Shown: positions 36,686-47,671 of the stretch, one piece after another
Numbering within the stretch: position 1 is the stretch's first letter
How the letters are laid out: each line of letters opens with the position of its first letter
DNA from: Pseudomonas chlororaphis
GTDB taxonomy: Bacteria; Pseudomonadota; Gammaproteobacteria; Pseudomonadales; Pseudomonadaceae
DNA: 64,000 bases
Reading direction: 5' to 3'
Assembly (NCBI GenBank): GCA_001023535.1
Contig: CP011020.1
Location: forward strand, 770,596-834,595
Made by a program: the position numbers and the translations under genes
Notes under the pieces: model-generated
Told to the model about the DNA's origin: nothing
The model's input: the letters and a program-made list of their open reading frames with translations, nothing else
Database searches by the model: none

Positions 36686-37531
36686 TTAACGTGGCAGTTT
36701 GAGGTTGTTCCATACCGCCAGGCTTGGCTCGGCCTGGTTAAGGGTATAGAAATGCAGCCCCGGTGCACCGCCCTGTAACAAACGTTCACACATTTGCGTG
36801 ATGACGTCCTCGCCGAAGCTTTGGATGCTGGACGTGTCGTCACCATAGGCTTCCAGCTGCTTGCGGATCCAGCGTGGGATCTCGGCGCCGCACGCATCGG
36901 AGAAACGCGCCAGCTTGCTGTAGTTGGTGATCGGCATGATCCCCGGCACCACTGGAATGTCGACTCCCAGCTGCCGCACGCGTTCGACAAAGTAGAAGTA
37001 GCTGTCGGCGTTGAAGAAGTACTGGGTGATGGCGCTGTTCGCCCCGGCGTGGGCCTTGCGGACGAAGTTGCGCAGATCGTCTTCGAAATTGCGCGCCTGC
37101 GGGTGCATTTCCGGATAAGCGGCGATTTCGATGTGGAAGTGGTCACCGGTCTCTTCACGAATGAAGCTCACCAGTTCGTTGGCGTGGCGCAGTTCACCAC
37201 TGGCCATGCCCATGCCCGAGGGCAGGTCACCGCGCAGGGCAACGATGCGCTTGATGCCCGCCGCCTTGTACTGGGTCAGCAGGCCGCGCAGGTCGTCCTT
37301 GCTGTCGCCCACGCAGGACAGGTGGGGCGCTGCCGGGACTTTCACTTCGCTTTCGAGCTGCAACACGGTGTTCATCGTGCGGTCACGGGTCGAACCGCCG
37401 GCGCCGTAGGTGCAGGAGAAGAAGTCGGGTTTGTGGCTCGCCAACTGGCGGGCAGTGGCGATCAGTTTTTCATGCCCAGCATCGGTCTTCGTCGGGAAGA
37501 ATTCGAAGCTGTAGCGACGGTCTTGGGACAT
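36686..37531 (-). CDS. metF: Methylenetetrahydrofolate reductase
   Basis: 281 residues, FAD-containing TIM barrel; makes 5-methyltetrahydrofolate for methionine synthesis. It starts MSQDRRYSFEFFPTKTDAG; the catalytic glutamate is in the FEFFPTK block, and ALRGDLPSG, ITQYFFNAD and VPGIMPITNY are family blocks. GGAG lies 9 nt before ATG 37531. Downstream of ahcY on the same strand, 181 bp apart, with only 7-bp repeats between, so both may share the ahcY riboswitch leader. Confidence 0.96.
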   Translation of the reverse strand: MSQDRRYSFEFFPTKTDAGHEKLIATARQLASHKPDFFSCTYGAGGSTRDRTMNTVLQLESEVKVPAAPHLSCVGDSKDDLRGLLTQYKAAGIKRIVALRGDLPSGMGMASGELRHANELVSFIREETGDHFHIEIAAYPEMHPQARNFEDDLRNFVRKAHAGANSAITQYFFNADSYFYFVERVRQLGVDIPVVPGIMPITNYSKLARFSDACGAEIPRWIRKQLEAYGDDTSSIQSFGEDVITQMCERLLQGGAPGLHFYTLNQAEPSLAVWNNLKLPR

Positions 37532-37545
37532 GGTCGGAGCTCCCA

Positions 37546-37711
37546 GCTGCAAGCTGCAAGCTGCGAGCTACAAGAGGGCGTTGCGCCGATTCCTGTGCTT
37601 CAGGCTTGCAGCTCGCGGCTGCGTAATAGCGATGAAGAAGTAGATCCAAGCTTCCAGTCACAAGTAGACAAACCGCTCTGCTTGCCGCTTGAAGCTTGAA
37701 GCTCGCAGCTG
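37546..37711. repeat. Phased 7-bp repeat array between ahcY and metF
   Basis: Left block of four units in register (GCTGCAA, GCTGCAA, GCTGCGA, GCTACAA; 37546-37573) and right block of four complementary units (CTTGCCG, CTTGAAG, CTTGAAG, CTCGCAG; 37681-37708). The spacer contains more degenerate units. The right block ends next to the ahcY stop. Confidence 0.7.
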
Positions 37712-37712
37712 C

Positions 37713-39844
<2,132 letters not shown>

Positions 39845-39850
39845 CCATCT

Positions 39851-39941
39851 TGTAGGCGCGGGCTTGCTCGCGAAGGCGTCGTTACATTCAGCATCATGGC
39901 ACGCTGAACCACCGCTTTTCGCGAGCAAGCCCGCTCCCACA
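39851..39941. repeat. REP pair, family A
   Basis: TGTAGGCGCGGGCTTGCTCG and the inverse TTTTCGCGAGCAAGCCCGCT with a spacer, after the thioesterase gene. Confidence 0.8.
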
Positions 39942-40041
39942 TGGGTTTTGCAGCCATCTCAGCATCGAGGTGCAACCCACCACTGAACAGCTTCGTGCGC
40001 CGCCTGTCGTAGCTACATCACGCCACCGGTTCAGGAGCTGT

Positions 40042-40917
40042 ATGGACACTCATAAAGACGGCAAAACCCCTGACCTTTCGGCTCAGGAACAGCAGGAAGT
40101 CGACCGCAACCAGCCGCCACGGGCGGCGGTGCTGCATGAAATCATCCGCACCCAGGGCGACCAGGAACTGGAGCGCAGCATTGCCGCGCTCTGGTGGTCG
40201 GCCCTGGCGGCCGGGCTGACCATGGGTTTGTCGCTGATGGCGATGGGCTTGCTCAACTCCCGGCTGCCGGACCACGAAGGCTTCAAGGTGATCGCCAGTT
40301 TCGGCTACTGCGCCGGCTTTCTCGCGGTGATCCTTGCCCGCCAGCAATTGTTCACCGAAAACACGCTGACCGCCGTGTTGCCGGTCATGAGCAAACCCAC
40401 CCTGGTCAATTTCGGACGATTGCTGCGGCTCTGGGGCGTGGTGCTGGTGGGCAACCTGTGCGGCACCCTGCTGGTAGCCTACGTGATGCTGCACCTGCCG
40501 ATCTTCGACCCGCGCACCGACCTCGCTTTCCTGGAGATCGGTCGCAAGGTCATGGAAAACGACGCTGGCCAGATGTTCGCCAAGGGCATCATTTCCGGCT
40601 GGATGATCGCCACCATGGTCTGGATGATCCCCTCCATGGAAAGCGCCAAGATGTGGACCATCATCCTCATCACCTACCTGATGGCGCTCGGCGACTTCAC
40701 CCACATTGTCGTCGGCTCGGCCGAGGTGTCGTACCTGGTGTTTGCCGGCGAGCTACCCTGGGAAGATTTCTGGATGGTGTTTGCCGGGCCGACGCTGGCG
40801 GGCAACATTGTCGGTGGCAGCTTTATCTTTGCCTTGCTCAGCCACGCGCAGATTCGAAGCGAGGAGGGACCTCCGAAAGATAAGACGTCGTCTGCAAGGC
40901 CTGGAGATCCCGAATAG
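40042..40917 (+). CDS. Formate/nitrite transporter (FNT) family channel
   Basis: 291 residues. A hydrophilic N-terminus of about 50 residues (QPPRAAVLHEIIRTQGDQEL) leads into six membrane helices, including WWSALAAGLTMGLSLMAMGL, GFLAVILARQQLFTENTL and GDFTHIVVGSAEVSYLVF. It resembles the YfdC branch rather than FocA or NirC, so the substrate is uncertain. CAGGAG precedes ATG 40042. Its last 80 bp overlap, in antisense, the 3' end of the ExoU-like gene, and its final residues (SEEGPPKDKTSSARPGDPE) are hydrophilic and not part of the channel. Confidence 0.88.
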   Translation: MDTHKDGKTPDLSAQEQQEVDRNQPPRAAVLHEIIRTQGDQELERSIAALWWSALAAGLTMGLSLMAMGLLNSRLPDHEGFKVIASFGYCAGFLAVILARQQLFTENTLTAVLPVMSKPTLVNFGRLLRLWGVVLVGNLCGTLLVAYVMLHLPIFDPRTDLAFLEIGRKVMENDAGQMFAKGIISGWMIATMVWMIPSMESAKMWTIILITYLMALGDFTHIVVGSAEVSYLVFAGELPWEDFWMVFAGPTLAGNIVGGSFIFALLSHAQIRSEEGPPKDKTSSARPGDPE

Positions 40918-42886
40918 GTGGTTTGATCCGCCAGTTACGCAATTGCTCAACCGTTTTTGAACTGAAGGGTTTCAGTCCCGTATAGCGTGATGTGTAGTTG
41001 GCAATGACCCGCTCGAGTGCATTGTTGAAAGCTTCTGGGGTTTGCACGTCCCTCAAGTCGCGGATGGCCCCCTCTAGCAGCTTGAGGTTCGAGTCGTGCT
41101 GGCCGCCGAGAAACCGGGAGATCTGTAGTACGTCTCGCACGACATTATCGACACGAGTAGCAAGGTCGCGTCGGTCCATTTCCTCGATGGCTTGACGGGT
41201 CACCTCTGAGACGCCGGTCGTCGCACCGCTGTCCCAACGGGCGGCCGCTTGCAGCAATTGCATGAAGTCCGGGTCGTTGCGGTGGTTAATGCGTTTTGCC
41301 AGCCACTCCAGTTTCCCGGCGTTGTCCGCCAACTGATCCAGAGTCCCGATGGCCTCGCGTATCTGTGGAGTGGGTTCAAGCCGGGTGGATGTCATGTTGG
41401 CCTCCTTGATCGCGCTCTTGAGACTTGCCAGCGTTTGTTGGGCCTGCTGCCTGAAGGCAGCCACTTCGTCATAGGCTTCGTTGCCTTTCAATTCTGCGCC
41501 CAGTTGGTCGAACTCTTTGTCGCCCAGTGCCAGCAGGGCTGCCTCGAGCGAAGCAAACCAGAAGGTCTGCTGGGTGGCATTGCGTTTGTCCAGATGGGAT
41601 TGGACAGCCTTGCGCAGTTCTTCCTGAAGATGATTCTTCACCTCCGTGGGCATACTGAAGTAAACCGTTCCAGTAAACACACCACGGTAATCGCCTTTAT
41701 CGGTTTTCAGCGGAACGACGATGGTCTGGTCGGCAAAAGGCTTCATTCGTTCGGAATTCAATGCGGAGAGTGCCGTATGTGGAGCCTTGAGGAATTTGTC
41801 GACCAGGGCTGATACTCCCGTTCCTCGTGGCTTTTTCTGATTCGATTCGTCCGTCTCGAACACCAGGATCAAAGGCTCCCCCTCCGGGATCGGGCTCATT
41901 TGGGGCATCGGGTTGTACAAGGCTGGTATCGGTGTGTTGTTCAGGATGCCACCATCTGCAAATGCAGTGGTTGCGTCTGCCGGTTGAAAGGGCTGTCCTT
42001 GCAAGGTCGGTTTGCTGAATACCACCGGCAGCGCTGCGGAGATATGCGCGGCCACGGCAATGTCCATGTCAGGCGTCAGGTCCGCACTGAAGACCACCAG
42101 TTGCGCACCGCTATCGAACATGGCGGTGCCGGTGATTTCCAAGGATTTGATTTGCGGGATTTCCTTGCTCAATGTCGCCAGGTCGGCAAAGGTGACGTAT
42201 TGGTTGTGTTTCACATTTTCGACGGCTTTATGCACCTGTTCAGAAAGCGGCCCTTGGACGCAATGCTGCAAAAGTGACTTATAGCTTTCTTTCCTGATCA
42301 ACTCTTCCAGCGGCATTCCCTTGGAACCCAGGCGTGGCAGCAGATCGCAAAGCAATTGAGCCAGTGGGATGGCGTTCATGTTCTTGCCCATCCTCGACCA
42401 TTCATCCTGTTCGGCGGCAAGGTCAGGTTGGGTACTGTTGAGTAACGAGACGAGGGAAACGTAGTCGGAGATCCTGTCGAAATCCGCATGACTCATGCCG
42501 CTGGCGAGTAAGGCGGCTGATATGGCGCCTGCGGAAGACCCTGAAAACCTTCGGACAAGATCCATGACATTGTTTTCGGTAAGTGTCTTGACGAGCCCGG
42601 AATTGGCCACCCCTTTGGCACCGCCACCGCTCATGCTTACATCGTCAATGGGAGGCCGGTCCATGCTGATTTTGACGCTGCCGTCCTCATGAAGAACGAT
42701 CGACATCCGACGGTCTGTCACACCGCATACCAGCAGGCAGGCTCGCCCGGGGTTTGCTCGCTCATTGATGCCCTGGCTGAAACCACTCCAATCCACATTT
42801 TTCAGGGCCGTTTGCTGTGATGAGCTGTTGGCTGGGTCCTTTGGATGAATAGTGGAGAAAAGTTTGAGCCCAGTGATTAATGGCAT
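40838..42886 (-). CDS. ExoU-like patatin phospholipase, putative type III effector
   Basis: 682 residues. Patatin domain: oxyanion loop SGGGAKG (87-92), nucleophile S118 in SGSSAG followed by AALLASGMS, and catalytic D311 in DGG. Several segments match P. aeruginosa ExoU as I recall it: ITGTAMF, AVAAHIS, VVPLKTDKGDYRG, a FASLEAALLAL block, and the C-terminal NYTSRYTGLKPFSSKTVEQL, the ExoU membrane-binding helical region. The N-terminus (1-80) is low in family features and has no Sec signal, as expected of a type III secretion leader. No SpcU-like chaperone or secretion gene is adjacent. GC looks lower than the flanks. AAAGGA precedes the ATG. The last ~26 codons are antisense to the FNT gene. 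Confidence 0.85.
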   Translation of the reverse strand: MPLITGLKLFSTIHPKDPANSSSQQTALKNVDWSGFSQGINERANPGRACLLVCGVTDRRMSIVLHEDGSVKISMDRPPIDDVSMSGGGAKGVANSGLVKTLTENNVMDLVRRFSGSSAGAISAALLASGMSHADFDRISDYVSLVSLLNSTQPDLAAEQDEWSRMGKNMNAIPLAQLLCDLLPRLGSKGMPLEELIRKESYKSLLQHCVQGPLSEQVHKAVENVKHNQYVTFADLATLSKEIPQIKSLEITGTAMFDSGAQLVVFSADLTPDMDIAVAAHISAALPVVFSKPTLQGQPFQPADATTAFADGGILNNTPIPALYNPMPQMSPIPEGEPLILVFETDESNQKKPRGTGVSALVDKFLKAPHTALSALNSERMKPFADQTIVVPLKTDKGDYRGVFTGTVYFSMPTEVKNHLQEELRKAVQSHLDKRNATQQTFWFASLEAALLALGDKEFDQLGAELKGNEAYDEVAAFRQQAQQTLASLKSAIKEANMTSTRLEPTPQIREAIGTLDQLADNAGKLEWLAKRINHRNDPDFMQLLQAAARWDSGATTGVSEVTRQAIEEMDRRDLATRVDNVVRDVLQISRFLGGQHDSNLKLLEGAIRDLRDVQTPEAFNNALERVIANYTSRYTGLKPFSSKTVEQLRNWRIKPPIRDLQALQTTSYLSEVPPRFESARG

Positions 42887-43129
42887 TCTGGTTCGTTCCT
42901 TTGACCTGAAAGGGAAAGGACGGAACTGTAAAGAGAATTGGAGGCCTGCCGGTGGCGCGACGCAACTGGAAAAACATCTGCCGCGCGCGGCGGGCCGTCA
43001 GCCTCTGTCTCCGAAAGCGCTCTGGAATGAGGCTCCTAGCCGGTACGTAAAATAGCCTGCAAGCAGGTTGGCAATGTCTTACAGCATGCGTTGCCCATTC
43101 TGTCGCCGGCAGGGCAGGTTTCCGTCGCC

Positions 43130-44290
43130 TCAGGCAGCGACTGCAGCCAGGCGCCGCTGTCGATAAATAAAGAACAACGCCGTCAACGTCGTCAGGCCGC
43201 CGACCAGGGCCCCGGTCCACGGCAGGTCCGCCAGATCCGCGCCGCTGGCGACCACCAGGCCACCGATCCACGCGCCCGCGGCGTTGCCGAGGTTGAATGC
43301 GCTCTGGTTCAGGGTCGAGCCGAGGTTCGGCGCTTCATGGGCCTGGTCGATGATCAGCAGTTGCAGGATCGGGCACAGGGCGAAGGCGAAGATGCCCCAC
43401 AGCACCAGAGTGATCGCCGCCGCAATTACCGATTGACTGGTCTGGCTGAACGCGGCCAGCACCAGCACCACGGCCAGGGTCATGCCCACCAGTGACGGCA
43501 ACAGGCGCCGGTCGGCCAGGCGGCCGCCAAGGAAACTGCCCGCCGTCAGGCCGACCCCGAACAACAGCAGCATCACCGTGACGCCGTGGGGGCTGACGCC
43601 AGTGATGTCCCGCAGGATCGGCGCGATGTAGGTGAACACGCTGAACAGGCTGGTGGAGGCCAGCACGCTCATGCCCAGGGCCAGGAGCACGTTGGCCTTG
43701 CCCAGGACCTTGAACTCGCTGGCCAGATTGGCCTTCTCCATGGGGATCTCCCTGGGCAGCCAGACCCATTGGGCGGCGGCTGCGATGACGCCGATGACCG
43801 CCACCGCCCAGAACGTTGCGCGCCAGCCGGCGTATTGGCCCAGGGCCGTGCCCAACGGCACGCCGAGCACGTTTGCCAGGGTCAGGCCGGTGAACATCAT
43901 GGCAATCGCCTGGGCCCGTTTATTCGGCGCCACCAGCCCGGCCGCCACCACCGAACCGATGCCGAAAAACGCTCCGTGGCACAGCGCGGTAATGACCCGG
44001 GCGGCCATCAGCGTGGCGTAGTTCGGTGCTAGCGCGCAGAGCACGTTGCCGAGGATGAACATCAAGGTCATGCCCAGCAATGTGGCTTTGCGCGGCATGT
44101 TGGCGGTGCCGATGGCGAGGATCGGCGCGCCGAACACCACACCCAGGGCATAACCGGTGATCAGCAGCCCGGCCTGGGGAATGCTCACCGCCAGGTCGCG
44201 GGCGACATCGGGCAATAGCCCCATGATGACGAATTCAGTCGTGCCGATGCCGAAAGCGGCGACGGCCAAAGCAAGCAAGGCGAGTGGCAT
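43130..44290 (-). CDS. MFS transporter, DHA1 family (AraJ/YdhP-like)
   Basis: 386 residues, twelve predicted membrane helices. It starts MPLALLALAVAAFGIGTTEF, then VIMGLLPDVARDLAVSIPQAGLL, which is characteristic of the arabinose/purine-efflux branch of DHA1 proteins; NQSAFNLGNAAGAWIGG lies near the C-terminus. Likely an exporter of small molecules; substrate not deducible. ATG 44290 is preferred over a TTG six bases upstream. Confidence 0.9.
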   Translation of the reverse strand: MPLALLALAVAAFGIGTTEFVIMGLLPDVARDLAVSIPQAGLLITGYALGVVFGAPILAIGTANMPRKATLLGMTLMFILGNVLCALAPNYATLMAARVITALCHGAFFGIGSVVAAGLVAPNKRAQAIAMMFTGLTLANVLGVPLGTALGQYAGWRATFWAVAVIGVIAAAAQWVWLPREIPMEKANLASEFKVLGKANVLLALGMSVLASTSLFSVFTYIAPILRDITGVSPHGVTVMLLLFGVGLTAGSFLGGRLADRRLLPSLVGMTLAVVLVLAAFSQTSQSVIAAAITLVLWGIFAFALCPILQLLIIDQAHEAPNLGSTLNQSAFNLGNAAGAWIGGLVVASGADLADLPWTGALVGGLTTLTALFFIYRQRRLAAVAA

Positions 44291-44504
44291 GCGCAAGGTC
44301 TCTGTCTGTAGTCTTGACGCTCTTGATCAGGCATACGCAGCCGGGCTGCTCCGTTTCGAACGATACGGGGCACCAGCAGGATTATTGGAATTGGAGTATG
44401 CGCAACTGAATGCGGCGTGGTGGCTGGCAGTATAAACAGCTGTCGAAGGATCGCGAATCAATTCATCGCCCCACTGATCGATGGGGCAGGGAAAGGAGTA
44501 TGCC

Positions 44505-45338
44505 GTGCTTGCGACGGCCTTGGTATTGGTAGCGGCGCTGTTGCATGCGGCGTGGAACACGCTGATCAAGTTCAGCGGCGAGCGTTTGCTGGTGGTGGCG
44601 TGCATGGACAGCGTCGCGTTGCTGTTCGCTGTGTCGGCCTTGGGATTCGTGGCGTTGCCGCCGCTGGAGATCTGGCCGTGGATCCTGGCCTCGGCGGCCT
44701 TCGAGCTGCTTTACCGCTACCTGCTCATCCAGGCGTATCGGGTCGGGGACCTGGGGCTGGTGTATCCGCTGATGCGCGGCTTGTCGCCGCTGGTGGTGCT
44801 GGCCCTGACGCTGATTTTCGGCGGCGAGGCGCTGACGGTCCAGCAGGTGATCGGCATCCTGTTGATCCCGTTCGGCATGCTTTGCCTGTTGTGGCAGGGC
44901 GGCGGCGGAGATCGACTGCCCTGGTCGATGTTGCCGGTGGTGGCGCTGATCGGCCTGTGTATTGGCTGCTACACCTTCATCGACGGCCATGCCCTGCGCC
45001 GCTGGTCGCACCCGCTGGATTACCTGGTCTGGCTCACCTTGCTCAGTGCCTGGCCGTTCCCGTTGCTGGCGGTGGTCGCCAAGCGGCCGGCATTCGTGGG
45101 GTTCTGGCGTGAGCAGTGGCGGTTGGGGCTGGCGGTCGGGTTCTGCGTATTGTTCAGCTACGCTCTGGTGCTGTGGGCTATGCAGCTGGGGTCGGTTGCC
45201 GAAGCGGCAGCCCTGCGGGAGATCAGCGTGATCCTGGTGGTGTTGTTCGGCATGCGCTACCTGAAAGAACCTTTTGGCCGTCCGCGGCTCTTAGCTTGCG
45301 GGCTGGTGTTGGCAGGCATGTTGGTGATGAAGTCCTGA
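44505..45338 (+). CDS. EamA/DMT family permease
   Basis: 277 residues, ten predicted membrane helices arranged as two EamA repeats (LLHAAWNTLIKFSGERLLV in repeat 1; AEAAALREISVILVVLFGM in repeat 2). Drug/metabolite-type exporter of unknown substrate. GTG 44505 has an AAGGAG site at good distance; an upstream ATG at 44481 precedes that site and is unlikely to be used. Confidence 0.88.
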   Translation: MLATALVLVAALLHAAWNTLIKFSGERLLVVACMDSVALLFAVSALGFVALPPLEIWPWILASAAFELLYRYLLIQAYRVGDLGLVYPLMRGLSPLVVLALTLIFGGEALTVQQVIGILLIPFGMLCLLWQGGGGDRLPWSMLPVVALIGLCIGCYTFIDGHALRRWSHPLDYLVWLTLLSAWPFPLLAVVAKRPAFVGFWREQWRLGLAVGFCVLFSYALVLWAMQLGSVAEAAALREISVILVVLFGMRYLKEPFGRPRLLACGLVLAGMLVMKS

Positions 45339-45389
45339 ACCGCACCGCCGATTCCCCGATTTTCCTCAAACCGAAGAAGGAACTGCGTC

Positions 45390-45773
45390 ATGACGGTTGC
45401 CCTGTGGTGTATTTTGATTGCCTTCGTGCTGCCTTATCTGTGCATCGTCATCGCCAAGGTCGGCGGTAGATTCCGGTTGCAGGACAACCACGACCCGCGA
45501 GACTTCCTGGAAAGCCTCGATGGTTTCCCCCGGCGTGCCTATGCCGCGCAGTTGAACAGCTTTGAGATCAACCCGGCTTTTGCAGCGGCGGTCATCGTTG
45601 CGCACCTGGCCGGCAACGCTGAGCTGGTGACCATCAACGTGCTGGCGGTGCTGTTCATCACCAGCCGGCTGCTTTACATCATTTGCTACCTGGCGGATTG
45701 GGCGATCCTGCGTTCGCTGGTGTGGTTGGTGGGGGTGGGGTTGGTGGCGAGTTTCTTTTTTGTTTCGATCTGA
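45390..45773 (+). CDS. MAPEG family membrane protein
   Basis: 127 residues, four membrane helices, starting MTVALWCILIAFVLPYLCIV. The middle carries NSFEINPAFAAAVIVAHLAG, the glutathione-site region of MAPEG proteins (E/N-P-F pattern). Bacterial members may be glutathione-linked, but activity is unproven. AGAAGGA lies before the ATG; 51 bp from the EamA gene. Confidence 0.85.
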   Translation: MTVALWCILIAFVLPYLCIVIAKVGGRFRLQDNHDPRDFLESLDGFPRRAYAAQLNSFEINPAFAAAVIVAHLAGNAELVTINVLAVLFITSRLLYIICYLADWAILRSLVWLVGVGLVASFFFVSI

Positions 45774-45809
45774 GCCAGGTTTTTGAACTCCGGAACAGCC
45801 AACCCGATT

Positions 45810-46997
45810 CTAGCGGTTGGCCGTCACCGCATTCGCCACCTGCGGCACTTGTGGCAGTGCCATGCCTTTGGGCCAGAGCATCCAGATCTGTCCCTGCTGC
45901 TTCATGTCACCGGCCAGTTGCCCCGCGGCCTCGCCGGTGCCCCAGAACAGATCCGCGCGCACTTCACCGGTGATCGCGCCGCCGGTGTCCTGGGCGGCGA
46001 CGGGCCGGTTCACGGCGCTGCCGTCGGGACGGGTAGTGGACAGCCACAGCAGGCTGCCCAGCGGAATCACCTTGCGATCCACCGCCACGCTGTAGCCGGC
46101 GGTCAGTGGCACATTCAGCGAACCGCGCGGGCCTTCGTTGCTGTCGGGATTGCGGTTGAAGAACACGTAGCTGGGGTTGCTGCCCAGCAGCTCGGGAATC
46201 CGGTTCGGGTTGGCCTTGGCCCAGGCACTGATGGTGCCCATGGTCACGTCTTCCTTCGCGAGTTGCCCTTGTTCGACCAGCCAGCGACCGATGGGCCGGT
46301 AAGGGTGGCCGTTCTGGTCGGCATAGGCGATGCGCAACTGGCGGCCGTCATCGAGGCGGATGCGGCCCGAGCCCTGGATCTGCAAGAACTGCAGGTTCAT
46401 CGGATCGGTCAGCCAGGCAATGACCGGTGCTTTCACACCCTTGGTTTCGATGGTGACGGCATCGTCGTACGGCTTGAGCACCCGGCCTTCGAGCCGGCCG
46501 CGCAGGCGCTTGCCCTTGAGCTCCGGATAAATGCTGTCCAGCGATACGATGATCATGTCCTCCGGCACCCCGTACACCGGCACATTCGCAGTGGCGGTCC
46601 GGGTCAGGCTGCCCGGGTAGACCGGTTCGTAGTAGCCGGTGATCAGGCCGTTGGGGCTGTTGTCCCCCGAGCGCAGACCATAGACATCCAGGTTCTGTTT
46701 CAGGAAGGCGCGTACGTCCCGGGCAGTCTGCGGCACATTCGCCGCCGCCGCGCAGGTCGGGCCCCAGTTCGGGTCGGCCTTGAGCCGGGTGCAGGCGCTG
46801 CGCCAGGAGCCGAAACCGGCCAGCAGGTCTTCATCGGATACCGCCGGCAGGGCCTCCCATGGCGCGCTGACGTAGGTCGCCAGGGCATGGGTCTTGGGCT
46901 CTTCGACCTGTTCGCCGCGATTGCAACCGGCCAGTAGCGCGAGCAGCGGTAGGGTCAGTACCAGGCCTTTGTGCCAGGTGTTGAAGCGGCTGTTCAT
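45810..46997 (-). CDS. mltA: Membrane-bound lytic murein transglycosylase A
   Basis: 395 residues. Lipoprotein signal peptide with lipobox LLAGC (cysteine about residue 23), then the MltA barrel domain (ITGYYEPVYPGSLTRT) and the C-terminal 3D domain, named for aspartates, visible as AAQDTGGAITGEVRADLFWG. Cleaves peptidoglycan to 1,6-anhydromuropeptides at the outer membrane. AAGGGA precedes ATG 46997; upstream open frame to 47267 is the divergent promoter region. Confidence 0.95.
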   Translation of the reverse strand: MNSRFNTWHKGLVLTLPLLALLAGCNRGEQVEEPKTHALATYVSAPWEALPAVSDEDLLAGFGSWRSACTRLKADPNWGPTCAAAANVPQTARDVRAFLKQNLDVYGLRSGDNSPNGLITGYYEPVYPGSLTRTATANVPVYGVPEDMIIVSLDSIYPELKGKRLRGRLEGRVLKPYDDAVTIETKGVKAPVIAWLTDPMNLQFLQIQGSGRIRLDDGRQLRIAYADQNGHPYRPIGRWLVEQGQLAKEDVTMGTISAWAKANPNRIPELLGSNPSYVFFNRNPDSNEGPRGSLNVPLTAGYSVAVDRKVIPLGSLLWLSTTRPDGSAVNRPVAAQDTGGAITGEVRADLFWGTGEAAGQLAGDMKQQGQIWMLWPKGMALPQVPQVANAVTANR

Positions 46998-47124
46998 GAA
47001 GATTTCCCTTGGAGTCCCCCGAGCGCTGTATCTGCTGCTCGAACAACCCGTATTGTTGATAGGGCCATTGGTGTTTGCCAATGACCCGAGGATACTAACC
47101 GTCGTTTCCTGTCCCGAGGCCAAG

Positions 47125-47574
47125 ATGTTTGTAAAACGATTTTCCGTGGCCGTGCTGGCCTGCCTGATGTTATCCGCCTGTGGTGGCGTCGATCCCAATT
47201 CGCCCCTAGGCCAGCGCAAGGCGATTTTCAAACAGATGCTCAAGACCGGCGAAGAGCTGGGCGGCATGCTGCGTGGCCGCGTTCCGTTCGACGGTGCGCG
47301 ATTCGCCGAGGGCGCGGTACAACTCGATCAACTGTCCCACGAACCGTGGAAGCATTTTCCCCAAGTGCGCGAGCAGGACCATACCAGCGCCCGGGATGAC
47401 GTCTGGCAGAAACAGGCGCGTTTCCAGGAACTGGCCCGCAACCTTGAAGCGGCCACTGCAGAGCTGGTGGTCGCCAGCCGGGTCCAGCCCTACAAAGCCA
47501 GCAACCTGGGACCGGCGGTACAGAAGGTTGAAGATGCGTGCAGCGCCTGCCATAAGGAATTTCGCGATCATTGA
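47125..47574 (+). CDS. Cytochrome c'-like lipoprotein
   Basis: 149 residues. The signal peptide MFVKRFSVAVLACLMLSAC ends in a lipobox, so the mature protein should be lipid-anchored. The body is helical, and haem-binding CSACHKEF is at the extreme C-terminus (C139, C142, H143), the cytochrome c' / c556 layout. Such proteins bind NO or transfer electrons. GAGG precedes the ATG. Divergent from mltA. Confidence 0.88.
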   Translation: MFVKRFSVAVLACLMLSACGGVDPNSPLGQRKAIFKQMLKTGEELGGMLRGRVPFDGARFAEGAVQLDQLSHEPWKHFPQVREQDHTSARDDVWQKQARFQELARNLEAATAELVVASRVQPYKASNLGPAVQKVEDACSACHKEFRDH

Positions 47575-47580
47575 AATACG

Positions 47581-47671
47581 GCAGCTTCAAGCGGCAAGCG
47601 GCAAGCTGCAAGTGAAGAGCTCGCGGTTCGCTGTAACTTGCCGCTTGTAGCTTGTAGCTTGTAGCTTGTAG
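47581..47671. repeat. Phased 7-bp repeat array with four perfect CTTGTAG units
   Basis: Left block in register: GCAGCTT, CAAGCGG, CAAGCGG, CAAGCTG, CAAGTGA. Right block: CTTGCCG then four identical CTTGTAG units (47644-47671). The two blocks are roughly inverse complements. Fills the gap between two convergent genes and abuts the DUF1090 gene stop. Confidence 0.75.

Noticed and set aside
43130..44290. Direct link of the MFS transporter with the ExoU-like gene as a toxin-export pair
   Set aside because: The genes are on the same strand but 243 bp apart, and DHA1 transporters move small molecules, not 70-kDa proteins.
47581..47671. CRISPR-like array
   Set aside because: Units are 7 bp, directly adjacent and without unique spacers; no cas genes are nearby.
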